A model generated the notes under the pieces. That model was not told the DNA's origin. It did not search any database and worked only from the letters and a program-made list of their open reading frames with translations. The position numbers and the translations under genes are program-made. A stretch of DNA of 64,000 nt, taken from assembly GCA_050011895.1 (NCBI GenBank), contig JBEKIF010000002.1, positions 124,001 to 188,000 of the forward strand, in the 5' to 3' direction. Positions 1 through 9,105 of the stretch are shown in pieces (position 1 is the stretch's first letter; every line of letters begins with the position of its first letter). This DNA is from DATBGO01 sp050011895. Its GTDB lineage: Bacteria; Actinomycetota; Actinomycetes; Streptosporangiales; Streptosporangiaceae.

Positions 1-1296
1 ATCCAGATGGCCGACGCCAATCCCGCCAGGCGGGACGCCGCCGTCCGCAGGTACGGCCATCTCGAGGAGCGGCTGACCGTACTCGGCGGATACGCTGCCG
101 AGGCCGAGGCCGCCTCGCTCGCGGCCAGCCTTGGCCTGCCGCAGCAGGCCCTCAGGCAGCCGCTGCACACGCTGTCCGGCGGGCAGCGCCGGCGGGTGGA
201 GCTGGCCAGGATCCTGTTCGGCGGATCTGAGACGCTGCTGCTTGACGAGCCGACCAACCACCTCGACGCGGACTCGGTTTCCTGGCTGCGCGATCACCTG
301 CGGACGTTCCGTGGCGGGCTCGTGGTGATCAGCCACGACACGGCACTGCTGGAGTCCGTGGTCAACAAGGTGTTCCACCTCGACGCTGACCGCGCCGAGC
401 TGGACATCTACCACCTTGGCTGGAAGGCCTACCTGGACCAGCGCGAGACTGATGCACGACGGCGCAGGCGGGAACGGGTGAACGCGGAGCGCCAGGCCGC
501 TGCGCTGCATTCGCAGGCGGACAAGATGCGCGCCAAGGCGACCAAGGCAAAGGCGGCGCAGGGCATGGAACGGCGCGCCGAGCGCCTGCTGGCGGGGGTG
601 ACCGCCGACCGCGCACCGGACCGGGTGGCCAGGCTGCGCTTCCCCGAGCCTGCGCATTGCGGCCGGACCCCGCTCACCGCCACCGGCCTGAGCAAGTCGT
701 ACGGGTCGCTCGAGGTGTTCACCGACGTCGATGTGGCGGTCGACCGGGGCACCCGGGTGGTGGTACTCGGGCTGAATGGCGCCGGGAAGACGACCCTGCT
801 CCGGCTATTGTCCGGGCTTGAGGAGCCGGACACCGGAGAGGTGCTGCCCGGCCACGGCCTGCGGATCGGCTATTACGCGCAGGAGCACGAGACCCTCGAC
901 GTGGGACGGACGGTGCTGGCGAACATGCGCTCGGCCGCTCCCGAGCTCAGCGAGTCGGAGCAGCGCCGCATCCTCGGCTCGTTCCTCTTCTCCGGCGATG
1001 ACGTGGCCAAGCCGACCGCCGTCCTGTCGGGCGGCGAGAAGACCAGGCTCGCGCTCGCGCTGCTGGTGGTCTCGGGGGCCAACGTGCTGCTGCTCGATGA
1101 GCCCACCAACAACCTGGATCCGGGCAGCAGGGCCGAGATCTTGTCCGCTCTCCGGCGGTTCCAGGGCGCCATCGTTCTCGTCACGCACGACGAGGGCGCC
1201 GTTGACGCACTGCAGCCCGAGCGTGTCGTGCTGCTCCCGGACGGCGTCGAGGACGCATGGAGCGATGACCTCGGCGATCTCGTCGCGCTCGCCTGA
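1..1296 (+). CDS. ABC-F family ATPase, 5'-truncated by the window edge
   Basis: The reading frame is already open at base 1, so the N-terminus, including the first Walker A, lies outside the window. What remains is the first signature LSGGQRRRVELAR with Walker B LLLDEPTNHLD, then a basic, alanine-rich linker rich in Arg/Lys, then a full second cassette with Walker A GLNGAGKTT (near nt 770-800), signature LSGGEKTRLALA and Walker B LLLDEPTNNLD. There are no membrane segments. Two cassettes in one chain joined by a charged linker is the ABC-F layout; members act on the ribosome (translation factors of the EttA/Uup type or antibiotic resistance proteins) rather than in transport. Which subfamily this is cannot be decided without the N-terminus. 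Confidence 0.9.
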   Translation: MQMADANPARRDAAVRRYGHLEERLTVLGGYAAEAEAASLAASLGLPQQALRQPLHTLSGGQRRRVELARILFGGSETLLLDEPTNHLDADSVSWLRDHLRTFRGGLVVISHDTALLESVVNKVFHLDADRAELDIYHLGWKAYLDQRETDARRRRRERVNAERQAAALHSQADKMRAKATKAKAAQGMERRAERLLAGVTADRAPDRVARLRFPEPAHCGRTPLTATGLSKSYGSLEVFTDVDVAVDRGTRVVVLGLNGAGKTTLLRLLSGLEEPDTGEVLPGHGLRIGYYAQEHETLDVGRTVLANMRSAAPELSESEQRRILGSFLFSGDDVAKPTAVLSGGEKTRLALALLVVSGANVLLLDEPTNNLDPGSRAEILSALRRFQGAIVLVTHDEGAVDALQPERVVLLPDGVEDAWSDDLGDLVALA

Positions 1297-1422
1297 CGGC
1301 CCGGCTGTGCGGCAAAAAGAAGAGATCTTTTACGGTCGTGTGGGTAGCCGATCACGATCTGATGCGTGATCATGGCGGAGAACAGTAACGCAGCGGTCAC
1401 TTCAGCTCACCAGGAGGTACGC

Positions 1423-1638
1423 GTGGCCGAAACCCTCAAGAAAGGCACCCGAGTGACCGGTGCCGACCGCACTAAGCTGGCGTCGGATCTGAAGAAGAGA
1501 TACAACGCCGGGGAGAGCATCCGCTCGCTCGCCGCTTCGACCGGCAGGTCGTATGGCTTCATCCACCGGATCCTGACCGAGACCGGAGTATCGCTGCGTG
1601 GCCGCGGCGGTGCCACCCGCGGCAAGGGCAAAGCTTAG
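1423..1638 (+). CDS. small helix-turn-helix DNA-binding protein (71 aa)
   Basis: The GTG start at 1423 is chosen because AGGAGG lies 5 nt upstream; an in-frame ATG at 1366 has no such site. The product is very basic, with a predicted helix-turn-helix around NAGESIRSLAASTGRSYGF, where the second helix follows the usual recognition-helix pattern, and a Gly/Arg/Lys-rich tail (GRGGATRGKGKA). I recognise it as a short conserved actinobacterial HTH protein whose domain resembles the DNA-binding half of Lsr2-like proteins. Its role is unknown; nucleoid binding is only an inference. It is a single gene between an ABC-F gene and an enoyl-CoA hydratase. Confidence 0.8.
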   Translation: MAETLKKGTRVTGADRTKLASDLKKRYNAGESIRSLAASTGRSYGFIHRILTETGVSLRGRGGATRGKGKA

Positions 1639-1715
1639 CCGCGGACGCCGGGGCGCGCGCCAGCTGGCCCGGCCCGACCAGGCGCGCGGGCTGGCTGGCA
1701 ACGGTAGGAGGAGAC

Positions 1716-2492
1716 GTGACGTTGAGCGCCGCTGAGCTTGCGGCCAGCGGGCTGGCCGTTGACGTCGGCGATGCGGTCGCAACGGTGACGCTCAGCAGGC
1801 CGCAGCGCCGCAACGCCATGACCCCGGCGCTGTGGTGCGGGCTCGCGGCGATCGGGCAGCAGCTGCCGCCTGCCGTCCGGGTGGTCGTGGTCCGCGGCGC
1901 CGGGCGGTCCTTCTGCGCCGGGATCGACCTGCGCCTGTTTACCCCCGACGGAATACCCGGTGAGGACGCGCCGCCGAGCGCGGCCGACCCCGGTTTCGAG
2001 GACCAGGTGGCAGCCTGGCAGGAGGGGTTCACCTGGCTGCGAAATCCGGGCATCGTCTCGGTAGCCGCGGTACAGGGGCACGCCATCGGCGCAGGCTTCC
2101 AGCTTGCGCTCGCCTGCGATCTCCGGATCCTGGCCGACGATGCGAAGCTCTGCATGAAAGAGCCTGCCCTCGGGCTGGTGCCTGATCTAACGGGGACAAA
2201 GCCACTTGTCGACATTGTTGGCTTGCCGCGCGCGATCGAGCTGTGCCTGACCGCGCGGACCATCTCCGCGGCCGAGGCCAGCGAACTGCGCCTGGCCGAG
2301 CTCGTGGTGCCCGCCGCCGAGCTTGACCGGGCCGTCGCCGACCTGGTGGCCGCGCTGCTGGCGACCGACCCGGCGGCATCGCGCGCGACCAAGGGGCTGC
2401 TGCTCCAGGCGGCCGGCCACACGCTCGAGCAGCAGGCGGCCGCCGAGCGGCACGCTCAGGCGGCGCTGCTGCGCGCGCGGCTCGCGCCGTAG
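1716..2492 (+). CDS. enoyl-CoA hydratase/isomerase family protein
   Basis: A 258-aa crotonase-fold protein, the usual length for the family. The GTG start at 1716 follows GGAGGAG. N-terminal VATVTLSRPQRRNAM is the CoA-binding strand-loop, GRSFCAGIDLRLF forms the first oxyanion-hole strand, and AVQGHAIGAGFQLALACDLRI forms the second. The acidic residue of the first catalytic position is not obvious near KEPALGLVPDLTGT, so hydratase versus isomerase activity cannot be assigned. It probably acts in fatty-acid or branched-chain acyl-CoA breakdown in the cytosol. An unrelated ABC exporter follows 63 bp downstream. Confidence 0.85.
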   Translation: MTLSAAELAASGLAVDVGDAVATVTLSRPQRRNAMTPALWCGLAAIGQQLPPAVRVVVVRGAGRSFCAGIDLRLFTPDGIPGEDAPPSAADPGFEDQVAAWQEGFTWLRNPGIVSVAAVQGHAIGAGFQLALACDLRILADDAKLCMKEPALGLVPDLTGTKPLVDIVGLPRAIELCLTARTISAAEASELRLAELVVPAAELDRAVADLVAALLATDPAASRATKGLLLQAAGHTLEQQAAAERHAQAALLRARLAP

Positions 2493-2555
2493 CAGGTTGG
2501 TTTCGCCGTCAGCTGACAGCGGAAGCCAGCCGGGCACCGGACGGTTGGTCCCGTC

Positions 2556-4475
2556 ATGAATCCGGCTGCCTGGCACACGATGCGCTCGTTCTCGCGGGAC
2601 AGCTCGGTGACCCGCCAGCGGCTGAAGCCGGGCACGGTCCGCAGGATCGCCGGCTACGCGAGGCCGTACCGCGCGGACCTCATCCTGTTCATGATCGCCA
2701 CGTCCATCGACGCGGTGCTCATTGTCGCCGTTCCGTTGCTGCTACGGGCGCTGATCGACGACGGGATCGAGCCTCGCGACACCGAGGTCGTGCTGGCGAT
2801 CGCCGCGGCGGTGGCCGGGATCGCGCTGTTCGACGCCATCCTGTCCATCGCCCAGCGCTGGTTCTCGGCCCGGATCGGCGAGGGCCTGATCTATGACCTG
2901 CGCACTGAGGTGTTCAGGCACGTGCAGCGCCAGCCGATCGCGTTTTTCACCAGGGCACAGACGGGATCCCTGGTCAGCAGGCTGAATAGCGACGTCATTG
3001 GCGCGCAGCAGGCACTGACCTCGACCCTGTCGGGCGTGGTCTCGAACTTCCTTTCGCTGGTCCTTGTCCTCGCCGCGATGTTCTACCTGTCCTTCGTGGT
3101 CACCCTGTTCGCCCTGGTGCTGCTGCCGGTCTTCATCATCCCGGCCCGGCTGCTCGGCCGCCGGATGCAGCGCCTGACCAGGGAGTCGATGCAGCTGGAT
3201 GCCCAGATGGGCTCGACGATGACCGAGCGCTTCAACGTGGCGGGCGCGATGCTGGTGAAGCTGTTCGGCCGCCCGCAGGAGGAGGCGGACGTCTTCTCCG
3301 GCCGGGCCGCCCGGGTCCGCGACATCGGCGTGGTCATCGCGATGTACGGGCGGGTCTTCTTCATCGCGCTGACCCTGCTGGCTTCGATGGCGACGGCGCT
3401 CGTCTACGGGCTCGGCGGCAGCCTGGTGATCAGCGGCGCGTTCCAGCTGGGCACGCTGGTGGCGCTGGCCAGCCTGCTGAGCCGCATGTACGGGCCGATC
3501 ACCGCGCTGTCCAACGTCCAGGTCGACGTGATGACCGCGCTGGTCAGCTTCGACCGGGTGTTCGAGGTGCTCGACCTCAAGCCGCTCATCGAGGACAAGC
3601 CGGGTGCCGTGCCGCTCCGGCTGCCCGCGCTGGACAGCGCGGTGGGCCCGCCGGCCGGCGCGGCGCCCGACATCGACTTCGACGACGTGACGTTCCGCTA
3701 CCCGCTGGCTTCCGAGGTCTCGCTCGCCTCGCTTGAGTCGATCGCGCTGCCCGCCCCTGAGCGTAGTGACGCTGGCCAGGACGTGCTGGCAGGGGTGAGC
3801 TTCCACGCGCCCGGCGGCAAGCTCACCGCGCTGGTCGGGCCGTCCGGCGCGGGCAAGACGACCATCACGGCGCTGGTCTCGAGGCTGTATGACCCGGGCA
3901 CCGGCACGGTGCGCATCGGCGGCGTCGACATCAGGGACGTCACCCAGGAGTCCCTGCACGACGCGGTGGGCGTCGTCACCCAGGACGCGCATATGTTCCA
4001 CGACACGATCCGGGCCAACCTGGCCTACGCCCGGCCCGGCGCGTCCGAGCAGGACCTGGTCCGGGCTTGCGAGGCGGCGCAGATCTGGAACCTGATCGCA
4101 GTGCTGCCCGACGGCCTCGACACGGTGGTCGGCGATCGCGGCTACCGGCTGTCCGGCGGGGAGAAGCAGCGGATAGCGCTGGCCAGGCTGCTGCTGAAGG
4201 CGCCATCTGTGGTGGTGCTTGACGAGGCGACCGCGCATCTGGACTCCGAGTCTGAGGCCGCCGTGCAGCGCGCGCTGAAGCGGGCGCTCGCCGGCCGGAC
4301 CTCGCTGGTGATCGCGCACCGGCTGTCGACGATCCGGGAGGCCGACCAGATCCTGGTCATTGACGCCGGGCAGGTCCGCGAGCGCGGTGCCCACGACGAG
4401 CTGCTGGCCTCGGGCGGGCTTTACGCCGAGCTTTACCGCACGCAGTTCGCCCGCCAGGAGCCTGCCCGCGCCTGA
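2556..4475 (+). CDS. ABC exporter, fused membrane and ATPase domains
   Basis: A 639-aa half-transporter of the MsbA/lipid-drug exporter type. Residues about 40-330 hold six hydrophobic segments with intervening cytoplasmic loops (ARIGEGLIYDLRTEVFRHVQ marks the coupling region). The C-terminal ATPase has Walker A GPSGAGKTTI near residue 428, Q-loop VTQDAHMFHD, signature LSGGEKQRIALA near 530, Walker B VVVLDEATAHLD near 551 and switch His in IAHRLST. It should act as a homodimer exporting lipid or drug-like substrates. Start is ATG 2556; ATG 2580 is an alternative. It ends back to back with the convergent sulfotransferase, with no gap. Confidence 0.92.
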   Translation: MNPAAWHTMRSFSRDSSVTRQRLKPGTVRRIAGYARPYRADLILFMIATSIDAVLIVAVPLLLRALIDDGIEPRDTEVVLAIAAAVAGIALFDAILSIAQRWFSARIGEGLIYDLRTEVFRHVQRQPIAFFTRAQTGSLVSRLNSDVIGAQQALTSTLSGVVSNFLSLVLVLAAMFYLSFVVTLFALVLLPVFIIPARLLGRRMQRLTRESMQLDAQMGSTMTERFNVAGAMLVKLFGRPQEEADVFSGRAARVRDIGVVIAMYGRVFFIALTLLASMATALVYGLGGSLVISGAFQLGTLVALASLLSRMYGPITALSNVQVDVMTALVSFDRVFEVLDLKPLIEDKPGAVPLRLPALDSAVGPPAGAAPDIDFDDVTFRYPLASEVSLASLESIALPAPERSDAGQDVLAGVSFHAPGGKLTALVGPSGAGKTTITALVSRLYDPGTGTVRIGGVDIRDVTQESLHDAVGVVTQDAHMFHDTIRANLAYARPGASEQDLVRACEAAQIWNLIAVLPDGLDTVVGDRGYRLSGGEKQRIALARLLLKAPSVVVLDEATAHLDSESEAAVQRALKRALAGRTSLVIAHRLSTIREADQILVIDAGQVRERGAHDELLASGGLYAELYRTQFARQEPARA

Positions 4476-5381
4476 TCAGGCACCGTAACCCACCCGGCGC
4501 AGGTCGGTGCCCGCCACCTGCTCGACATCGGCCAGCTGCTGAGCGGTGAGCACCCGCCGCCAGCCGCCTGGCGTCGACGGCTGGCCGGCCATCCGTCGCC
4601 CGCGGTCGCGGACCGTCACCGGCATGACATCGGCCCCGGCGAACTCGGAGATGGCAGCGGCTGTGGCGTCGGGCTGCCGGATCACCTGTTCGTAGCGGAG
4701 GGTGGTGAGCTGCTCGGCGGCCAGCCTGCTGCGCAGCCTGGCCATCATCCGCACCGACCCGCGCCAGCGCAGGGCGCATTTGGCTGCCAGCGAGAGGCCC
4801 GGCCACCCGGCCAGGTCCGCTTCCGTCTCGATGCCGAAGAACGGATTGGGGAACTCGCCTGCCACGTTGGCCACGCCGGGCTTGAACCAGGCCATCGCCT
4901 CGGTGTCGGAGAGCATGGCGGTGACCACGTCCCGGCCATCGCGCACGATCTGGATCAGGCGGGCGTCGGCGAACGCATCCACGAGCGCATCGGCGCAGTA
5001 CATCAGATCGGGGCTGGCGTCCCCGTACCTGACGATGTCACGGTCGGCCATGCAGCTGCCTGCCCCGTTCACCCCGCCCGCCTCGCGGCAGGCCGCGGAG
5101 CAGGTCAGGCAGGCGTGCGGGGTCACCTGCCAGGCCTGCGCGAACGCATCACGGAGCACGGTGGCCGCTGCTTCACGGCGGCCCCGCTGGATCGATGGGC
5201 TCCGCGCGAATGCGTAGACCACGCTCAGCACGCTGCCCTGGCCCATCGTGAGGTGGAATCCTGCCGACCGTTTCAGGGCACGTGCCAGCAGATCCGCTCC
5301 CGAATGCGGGGCGCCGATGATGAAGACCGGCTGACGGACCTTGCGGCCGTTAACGACCAGGATGTGCGGGCGGGCTGTCAT
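4476..5381 (-). CDS. sulfotransferase family protein
   Basis: About 301 aa. The N-terminus PVFIIGAPHSGADLLARAL is the 5'-phosphosulfate-binding strand-loop-helix of PAPS-dependent sulfotransferases, and LIQIVRDGRDVVTAML is the 3'-phosphate-binding motif with its conserved Arg-Asp. A Cys-rich central insertion (HACLTCSAACREAGG plus GAGSC) is unusual and could bind metal or form disulfides. Start at ATG 5381 puts the PAPS loop 18 residues in; upstream in-frame starts exist but lack a ribosome site. The acceptor substrate is unknown. It ends directly at the stop of the convergent ABC exporter. Confidence 0.8.
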   Translation of the reverse strand: MTARPHILVVNGRKVRQPVFIIGAPHSGADLLARALKRSAGFHLTMGQGSVLSVVYAFARSPSIQRGRREAAATVLRDAFAQAWQVTPHACLTCSAACREAGGVNGAGSCMADRDIVRYGDASPDLMYCADALVDAFADARLIQIVRDGRDVVTAMLSDTEAMAWFKPGVANVAGEFPNPFFGIETEADLAGWPGLSLAAKCALRWRGSVRMMARLRSRLAAEQLTTLRYEQVIRQPDATAAAISEFAGADVMPVTVRDRGRRMAGQPSTPGGWRRVLTAQQLADVEQVAGTDLRRVGYGA

Positions 5382-5446
5382 GACTAGCCCCAAGTGTGGC
5401 ATTACCTGACAGCGTGCCGGCCCGGGCCCGGGCGGCCTGGCCGGCG

Positions 5447-7312
5447 TCAGGCGCCCGGTGCCGGCGCCTGGCCGGTGTCCTTTCGCTTCCCGGGATGCCT
5501 GCGACTGCAATAAGCATGGTGCGGGTCGAGGTTCAGCGCGGTCTGGATCAGCGGCACATGGCTGAATGCCTGCGGCACATTTCCGACCTGTCTGCCGTAC
5601 CTCGGGTCCCATTCCTCGCTCAGCAGGCCGAGATCATTACGCAGCGCCAGCAGGCGGTCGAAGAGCGCTTCCGCCTCGGCCGGCCTGCCGATCATCTGCA
5701 GCGCGTTGGCCAGCCAGAAACTACAGGCAAGAAAGGCGCCCTCACCGCCGGGCAGGCCGTCGACATTCGCCTGGCCGGCCGCGAGCGCCGGCTGGGTGTA
5801 CCTGAGCACCAGGCCATCGCGGACCAGCTCGCGCTGGATCGTCTCGACCGTCGAGACAACTCTCGGATCGTCCGGGGGCAGGAACCCCACCTCGGGAATC
5901 AGCAGCACCGCCGCGTCAAGCTCGGAGCTCCCGTAGTACTGCGTGAAGGTGCCCCGGCCCGCGTCGTATCCCTTCTCGCATACCTCGGCGTGAATGCGGT
6001 CGCGGGCCTCCCGCCACTGCCGCGTCTGGCCGGGCAGGCCGAGTTCGGCCATCCGGATCGCGCGGTCGAAGGCCACCCACGCCATCACTTTGGAGTGCAC
6101 AAAAGGCCGCCCGGGTCCGCGCACCTCCCAGATGCCGTCATCTAGCTCGACCCAGTTCTTCTCAAGGAAACCAAGCAGGGCACGAACCAGCGCCCAGGTG
6201 TGCCGGTCAAAGCTCAGGCCTGCCTGCCTGCCCAGCGTGATCGTGTCGATCACCTCGCCGTACACGTCGAGTTGCCGCTGGTTGACCGCTGCGTTGCCGA
6301 TCCGCACCGGAGCCGAGCCCTCGTATCCGGGCAGCCAGTCAGCCTCCCATTCAGCCAGCCTGCGCTCGCCCGCGACGCCGTACATGATCTGCACGTCACG
6401 CGGATCGCCCGCGACGGCGCGCCCGAGCCACTCCCGCCAGGCGGCGGCCTCATCCAGGTAGCCGGTCCGCAGCAGGGCCTCCAGCGTGATCGTCGCATCG
6501 CGGAGCCAGCAGTAGCGGTAGTCCCAGTTCCGAACGCCGCCGATGTCCTCGGGCAGCGAGGTGGTGGCCGCCGCCACGATGCCGCCCGTCGGCTCATAGG
6601 TGAGGGCCTTGAGGGTGATCAGGGAGCGGATGACAGCCTCGCGGTAGCGTCCGGAGTAGGTACAGCGGCTTGCCCAGTCGGTCCAGAACGCCAGGGTGTG
6701 CGCCAGCGCCGCCTCGACGTCGACCACGGGCGGTGCGCCGAGATGCGATGGCACCCAGCTCAGCGCGAACGGCACCCGCTCGCCTGCCCTGACCACGAAG
6801 CTCGCGCGGTGGGCCAGCTCCCGTCCGGTGAGCTTGATCGGCGTCCGCAGCCAGACCGAGTCGGGGCCGGCCACCCCGACGACGGCGCCATCGATCTTTC
6901 GTACCCAGGGCACCACCTGGCCGTAGCCGAATCGCAACCGCAGCACGCACTCCATCTCCACCGCGCCGGTCACGCCCTCCACGATGCGGACGAGAACCGG
7001 CCCGTCACCGTACCGCAGCGGCATGAAGTCGATTACCCGGACGGCGCCGCCCAGGGTGCGCCATTCGGTTTCCAGGACCAGGGTGTCGCCCTGATAGCGC
7101 CTGGTCACCTCGCCAGCCTGCGCACCAGGAACCCGCGAGGCGGTCGGCGCGATCAGCCAGTGGCCATGCCGCTCATCCCCGAGCAACGCGGCGAAACAGG
7201 CCGGGGAGTCAAACCGCGGCGCGCACAACCAGTCGGCCGAGCCATCCCGGCTGATCAGCGTTGCCGAGCGCAATCCGCTCACGATGGCGTAGTCCTCGAT
7301 GCGTCCGGCCAT
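5447..7312 (-). CDS. glycoside hydrolase family 15 protein (trehalase/glucoamylase-like)
   Basis: A 621-aa protein matching actinobacterial GH15 enzymes in length. It has the N-terminal beta domain (IEDYAIVSGLRSATLISRDG), the central NWDYRYCWLRDA signature near residue 260, and an (alpha/alpha)6 catalytic barrel. GIWEVRG supplies the likely general acid, and LLSEEWDPRYGRQVGN followed by FSH the likely general base region. Characterised mycobacterial homologues hydrolyse trehalose; others act on starch-type glucans, so the substrate stays open. No signal peptide, so probably cytosolic. The start MAGRIEDY is the family's usual N-terminus. Confidence 0.9.
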   Translation of the reverse strand: MAGRIEDYAIVSGLRSATLISRDGSADWLCAPRFDSPACFAALLGDERHGHWLIAPTASRVPGAQAGEVTRRYQGDTLVLETEWRTLGGAVRVIDFMPLRYGDGPVLVRIVEGVTGAVEMECVLRLRFGYGQVVPWVRKIDGAVVGVAGPDSVWLRTPIKLTGRELAHRASFVVRAGERVPFALSWVPSHLGAPPVVDVEAALAHTLAFWTDWASRCTYSGRYREAVIRSLITLKALTYEPTGGIVAAATTSLPEDIGGVRNWDYRYCWLRDATITLEALLRTGYLDEAAAWREWLGRAVAGDPRDVQIMYGVAGERRLAEWEADWLPGYEGSAPVRIGNAAVNQRQLDVYGEVIDTITLGRQAGLSFDRHTWALVRALLGFLEKNWVELDDGIWEVRGPGRPFVHSKVMAWVAFDRAIRMAELGLPGQTRQWREARDRIHAEVCEKGYDAGRGTFTQYYGSSELDAAVLLIPEVGFLPPDDPRVVSTVETIQRELVRDGLVLRYTQPALAAGQANVDGLPGGEGAFLACSFWLANALQMIGRPAEAEALFDRLLALRNDLGLLSEEWDPRYGRQVGNVPQAFSHVPLIQTALNLDPHHAYCSRRHPGKRKDTGQAPAPGA

Positions 7313-7518
7313 GATGCCCTCCTGGTCGCGATGGCCCGGCTAGGTAACGGGCCTGCCTTTCCTCCGGCCAGGGCCGCCTTGGCTGATCAGCCATTCTGGC
7401 GCGTTTCGCCAGCTTAGGTGGCGGCGGCGCGGATCGGGGCCGCTGCGCGACAGCAGGCGCGCGGTCTCGTACGCGGTCTCGTACGAGGTCCTGGCGCGGG
7501 CGCGGGCCGCGGCGCACG

Positions 7519-7524
7519 TAAGCT
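7519..7524 (+). promoter_or_regulatory. -10 box of a leaderless promoter
   Basis: TAAGCT lies exactly 7 nt before the GTG at 7532, the spacing expected if transcription begins at or near the start codon. No ribosome-binding site precedes that GTG. Just upstream (about 7460-7490) a 12-mer, GCGGTCTCGTAC, is repeated in tandem. Confidence 0.5.
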
Positions 7525-7531
7525 AACTGGC

Positions 7532-7930
7532 GTGCCAGCACGCGAGTACGCCGACGGCCGTGAGCCGGCCGCGCCGACCGCCCCGATCAGGCCCGCCTGG
7601 CGCTGGCTGGCGGCCGCGGTCCTGCTGGTGGCGGGGACGGCAGGCTGCGCCAAGTTCGATGCCGCCCTGGGCCAGCAGTGGGCCACCGTGAATTTCAAGC
7701 CGAATACCTCGGCGGCCACGTTGCTCAAGGTGCGGGCCGCCTGCTCGCATGTGCCCAACGCGCGCCCTGAGGCGCTTCCGAAGGTGCGCAGCACGGCCAA
7801 TATGATCTACGCCCTGACCTACCGCACGGATCAGGCCACCGATGCCGACCTGGCCGAACTCCAGCTATGCCTGCAGCGGTTCCCCTCGGTCGCAGGAATC
7901 GACTTCGAGGACTCGGGCGACGCGGGCTGA
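7532..7930 (+). CDS. small putative lipoprotein
   Basis: 132 aa from a GTG that appears leaderless. Residues about 22-40 form a hydrophobic stretch (WRWLAAAVLLVAGTAGC) ending in a lipobox-like TAGC, so lipidation at this Cys and anchoring on the outer face of the membrane are likely. The rest holds a pair of Cys (ACSHV and LQLCLQ) that could form a disulfide. I recognise no enzymatic family; similar short secreted proteins occur in actinomycetes. It lies 116 bp before the sulfonate-type importer, but a separate promoter region lies between them. Confidence 0.6.
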   Translation: MPAREYADGREPAAPTAPIRPAWRWLAAAVLLVAGTAGCAKFDAALGQQWATVNFKPNTSAATLLKVRAACSHVPNARPEALPKVRSTANMIYALTYRTDQATDADLAELQLCLQRFPSVAGIDFEDSGDAG

Positions 7931-7977
7931 GCTGGGCGCTAGGCCAGGCACCGGGGCCCGGGCGACGGCCATTCCTG

Positions 7978-8044
7978 GTTGTCTACCAAGTCATGAGGTA
8001 AAGTAGCCGAGAATAACCCTACTAACTCCATCGGAAAAGGCACC
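7978..8044 (+). promoter_or_regulatory. AT-rich leader of the sulfonate-type transport operon
   Basis: This stretch is much richer in A+T than its surroundings (for example GAGGTAAAGTAGCCGAGAAT and CCCTACTAACTCCATC) and ends in AAAAGG, a ribosome site 6 nt before ATG 8047. It is the probable promoter and operator of the importer. No known riboswitch core such as the TPP CTGAGA box is present. Confidence 0.4.
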
Positions 8045-8046
8045 TC

Positions 8047-9105
8047 ATGCGACGAATGCTGCTTGCGGCAGGAGTAACTGCCGCCACCCTGCTGGCCGCC
8101 GGCTGTGGTTCCTCAGGGTCCTCCGGATCCTCTGGAGCCACGGCTGACTCGGCCGGACAAGCCACTCTGCGGCTGGGGTTCCTCGCCAATATCACGCATG
8201 CGTCAGCCCTGGTCGGTATCGAGAAAGGCTTCTTCAAGAAGGACCTCGGCAGCGGCGTCACGCTCAAGCTGACGCCGTTCAGCAGCGGCACCCAGGAAGG
8301 CACCGCGCTGCTAGCCGGCCAGCTGGACGCCGCGTACGTCGGTCCCAACCCGGCGATCAAGGCCTGGCAGACCTCCGGCGGGAAGCTCATCAAGATCATC
8401 TCCGGGGCCGCATCCGGCGGCGCTGAGCTGGTCGTCAAGTCCGGCATCACGAGCGCCGCGCAGCTCAAGGGGCAGTCCCTGGCCACGCCCTCGCTCGGCA
8501 ACACCCAGGACGTGGCGCTGCGCTACTGGCTGAAGCAGCACGGCCTGAACACCACGCCGGCCGGCGGCGGGGACCTCGCCATCAAGCCCATCGCGCCCAA
8601 CTCGGCGGCTGTCCTTGCCTTCAGCTCCAAGCAGATAGCGGGCGGCTGGGAACCGGCTCCCTACGACACCGAGATGGTGCAGGCCGGCGGGCACGTGCTC
8701 GTCAATGAGGCCAGCCTCTGGCCGCATGGCCAGTTCGTCACCACGAACCTCGTCGTGACCCAGTCGTTCCTCGCGGCGCACCCGAGTGTGGTCAACGGGC
8801 TGCTCAAGGGCCAGATCCAGGCCAATGATTTCATCAACAACGACAAGGCGGCCGCCGAGCAGGCGGCCAACACCGAGCTGGCCGCCGTGAACTCGGGCAA
8901 GAACCTGAAGCCGAGCGTCATTTCCGCGGCCTTCGCGCAGATCGCCTTCACCGACGACCCGATCGCTTCGTCGCTGGCCACTGACGCGCAGCATGCCGTC
9001 TCGGTCGGCCTTCTCAAGCCGGTCAGCAACCTGACCAGCCTCTACGATCTCACCCCGCTCAATAAACTGCTCCAGGCAGCGGGTGAGCCGCAGGTCAGCT
9101 CGTGA
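8047..9105 (+). CDS. ABC substrate-binding lipoprotein, sulfonate/nitrate/taurine type
   Basis: 352 aa. The N-terminal signal ends in LLAAGCGSSG, a lipobox, followed by a Ser/Gly linker. The mature part carries features of the SsuA/NMT1 family: LRLGFLANITHASALVGIEKGFFKKDLG, GTALLAGQLDAAYVGPNPAI and AQLKGQSLATPSLGNTQD. It should capture a small anion outside the membrane and pass it to the permease encoded downstream. The family covers alkanesulfonates, taurine, nitrate and thiamine precursors; sulfonates are the best guess, without genes of sulfonate oxidation nearby to support it. Its stop overlaps the ATPase start (GTGA). Confidence 0.88.
   Translation: MRRMLLAAGVTAATLLAAGCGSSGSSGSSGATADSAGQATLRLGFLANITHASALVGIEKGFFKKDLGSGVTLKLTPFSSGTQEGTALLAGQLDAAYVGPNPAIKAWQTSGGKLIKIISGAASGGAELVVKSGITSAAQLKGQSLATPSLGNTQDVALRYWLKQHGLNTTPAGGGDLAIKPIAPNSAAVLAFSSKQIAGGWEPAPYDTEMVQAGGHVLVNEASLWPHGQFVTTNLVVTQSFLAAHPSVVNGLLKGQIQANDFINNDKAAAEQAANTELAAVNSGKNLKPSVISAAFAQIAFTDDPIASSLATDAQHAVSVGLLKPVSNLTSLYDLTPLNKLLQAAGEPQVSS

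Noticed and set aside
2742..4394. 550-codon open frame on the minus strand opposite the ABC exporter
   Set aside because: It is a shadow of a real gene: composition is Arg/Gln/His-rich with no domain, while the plus strand shows all ABC motifs.
7978..8044. a riboswitch ahead of the sulfonate-type importer
   Set aside because: No core of TPP, cobalamin or SAM riboswitches could be recognised; A+T richness alone is explained by a promoter.
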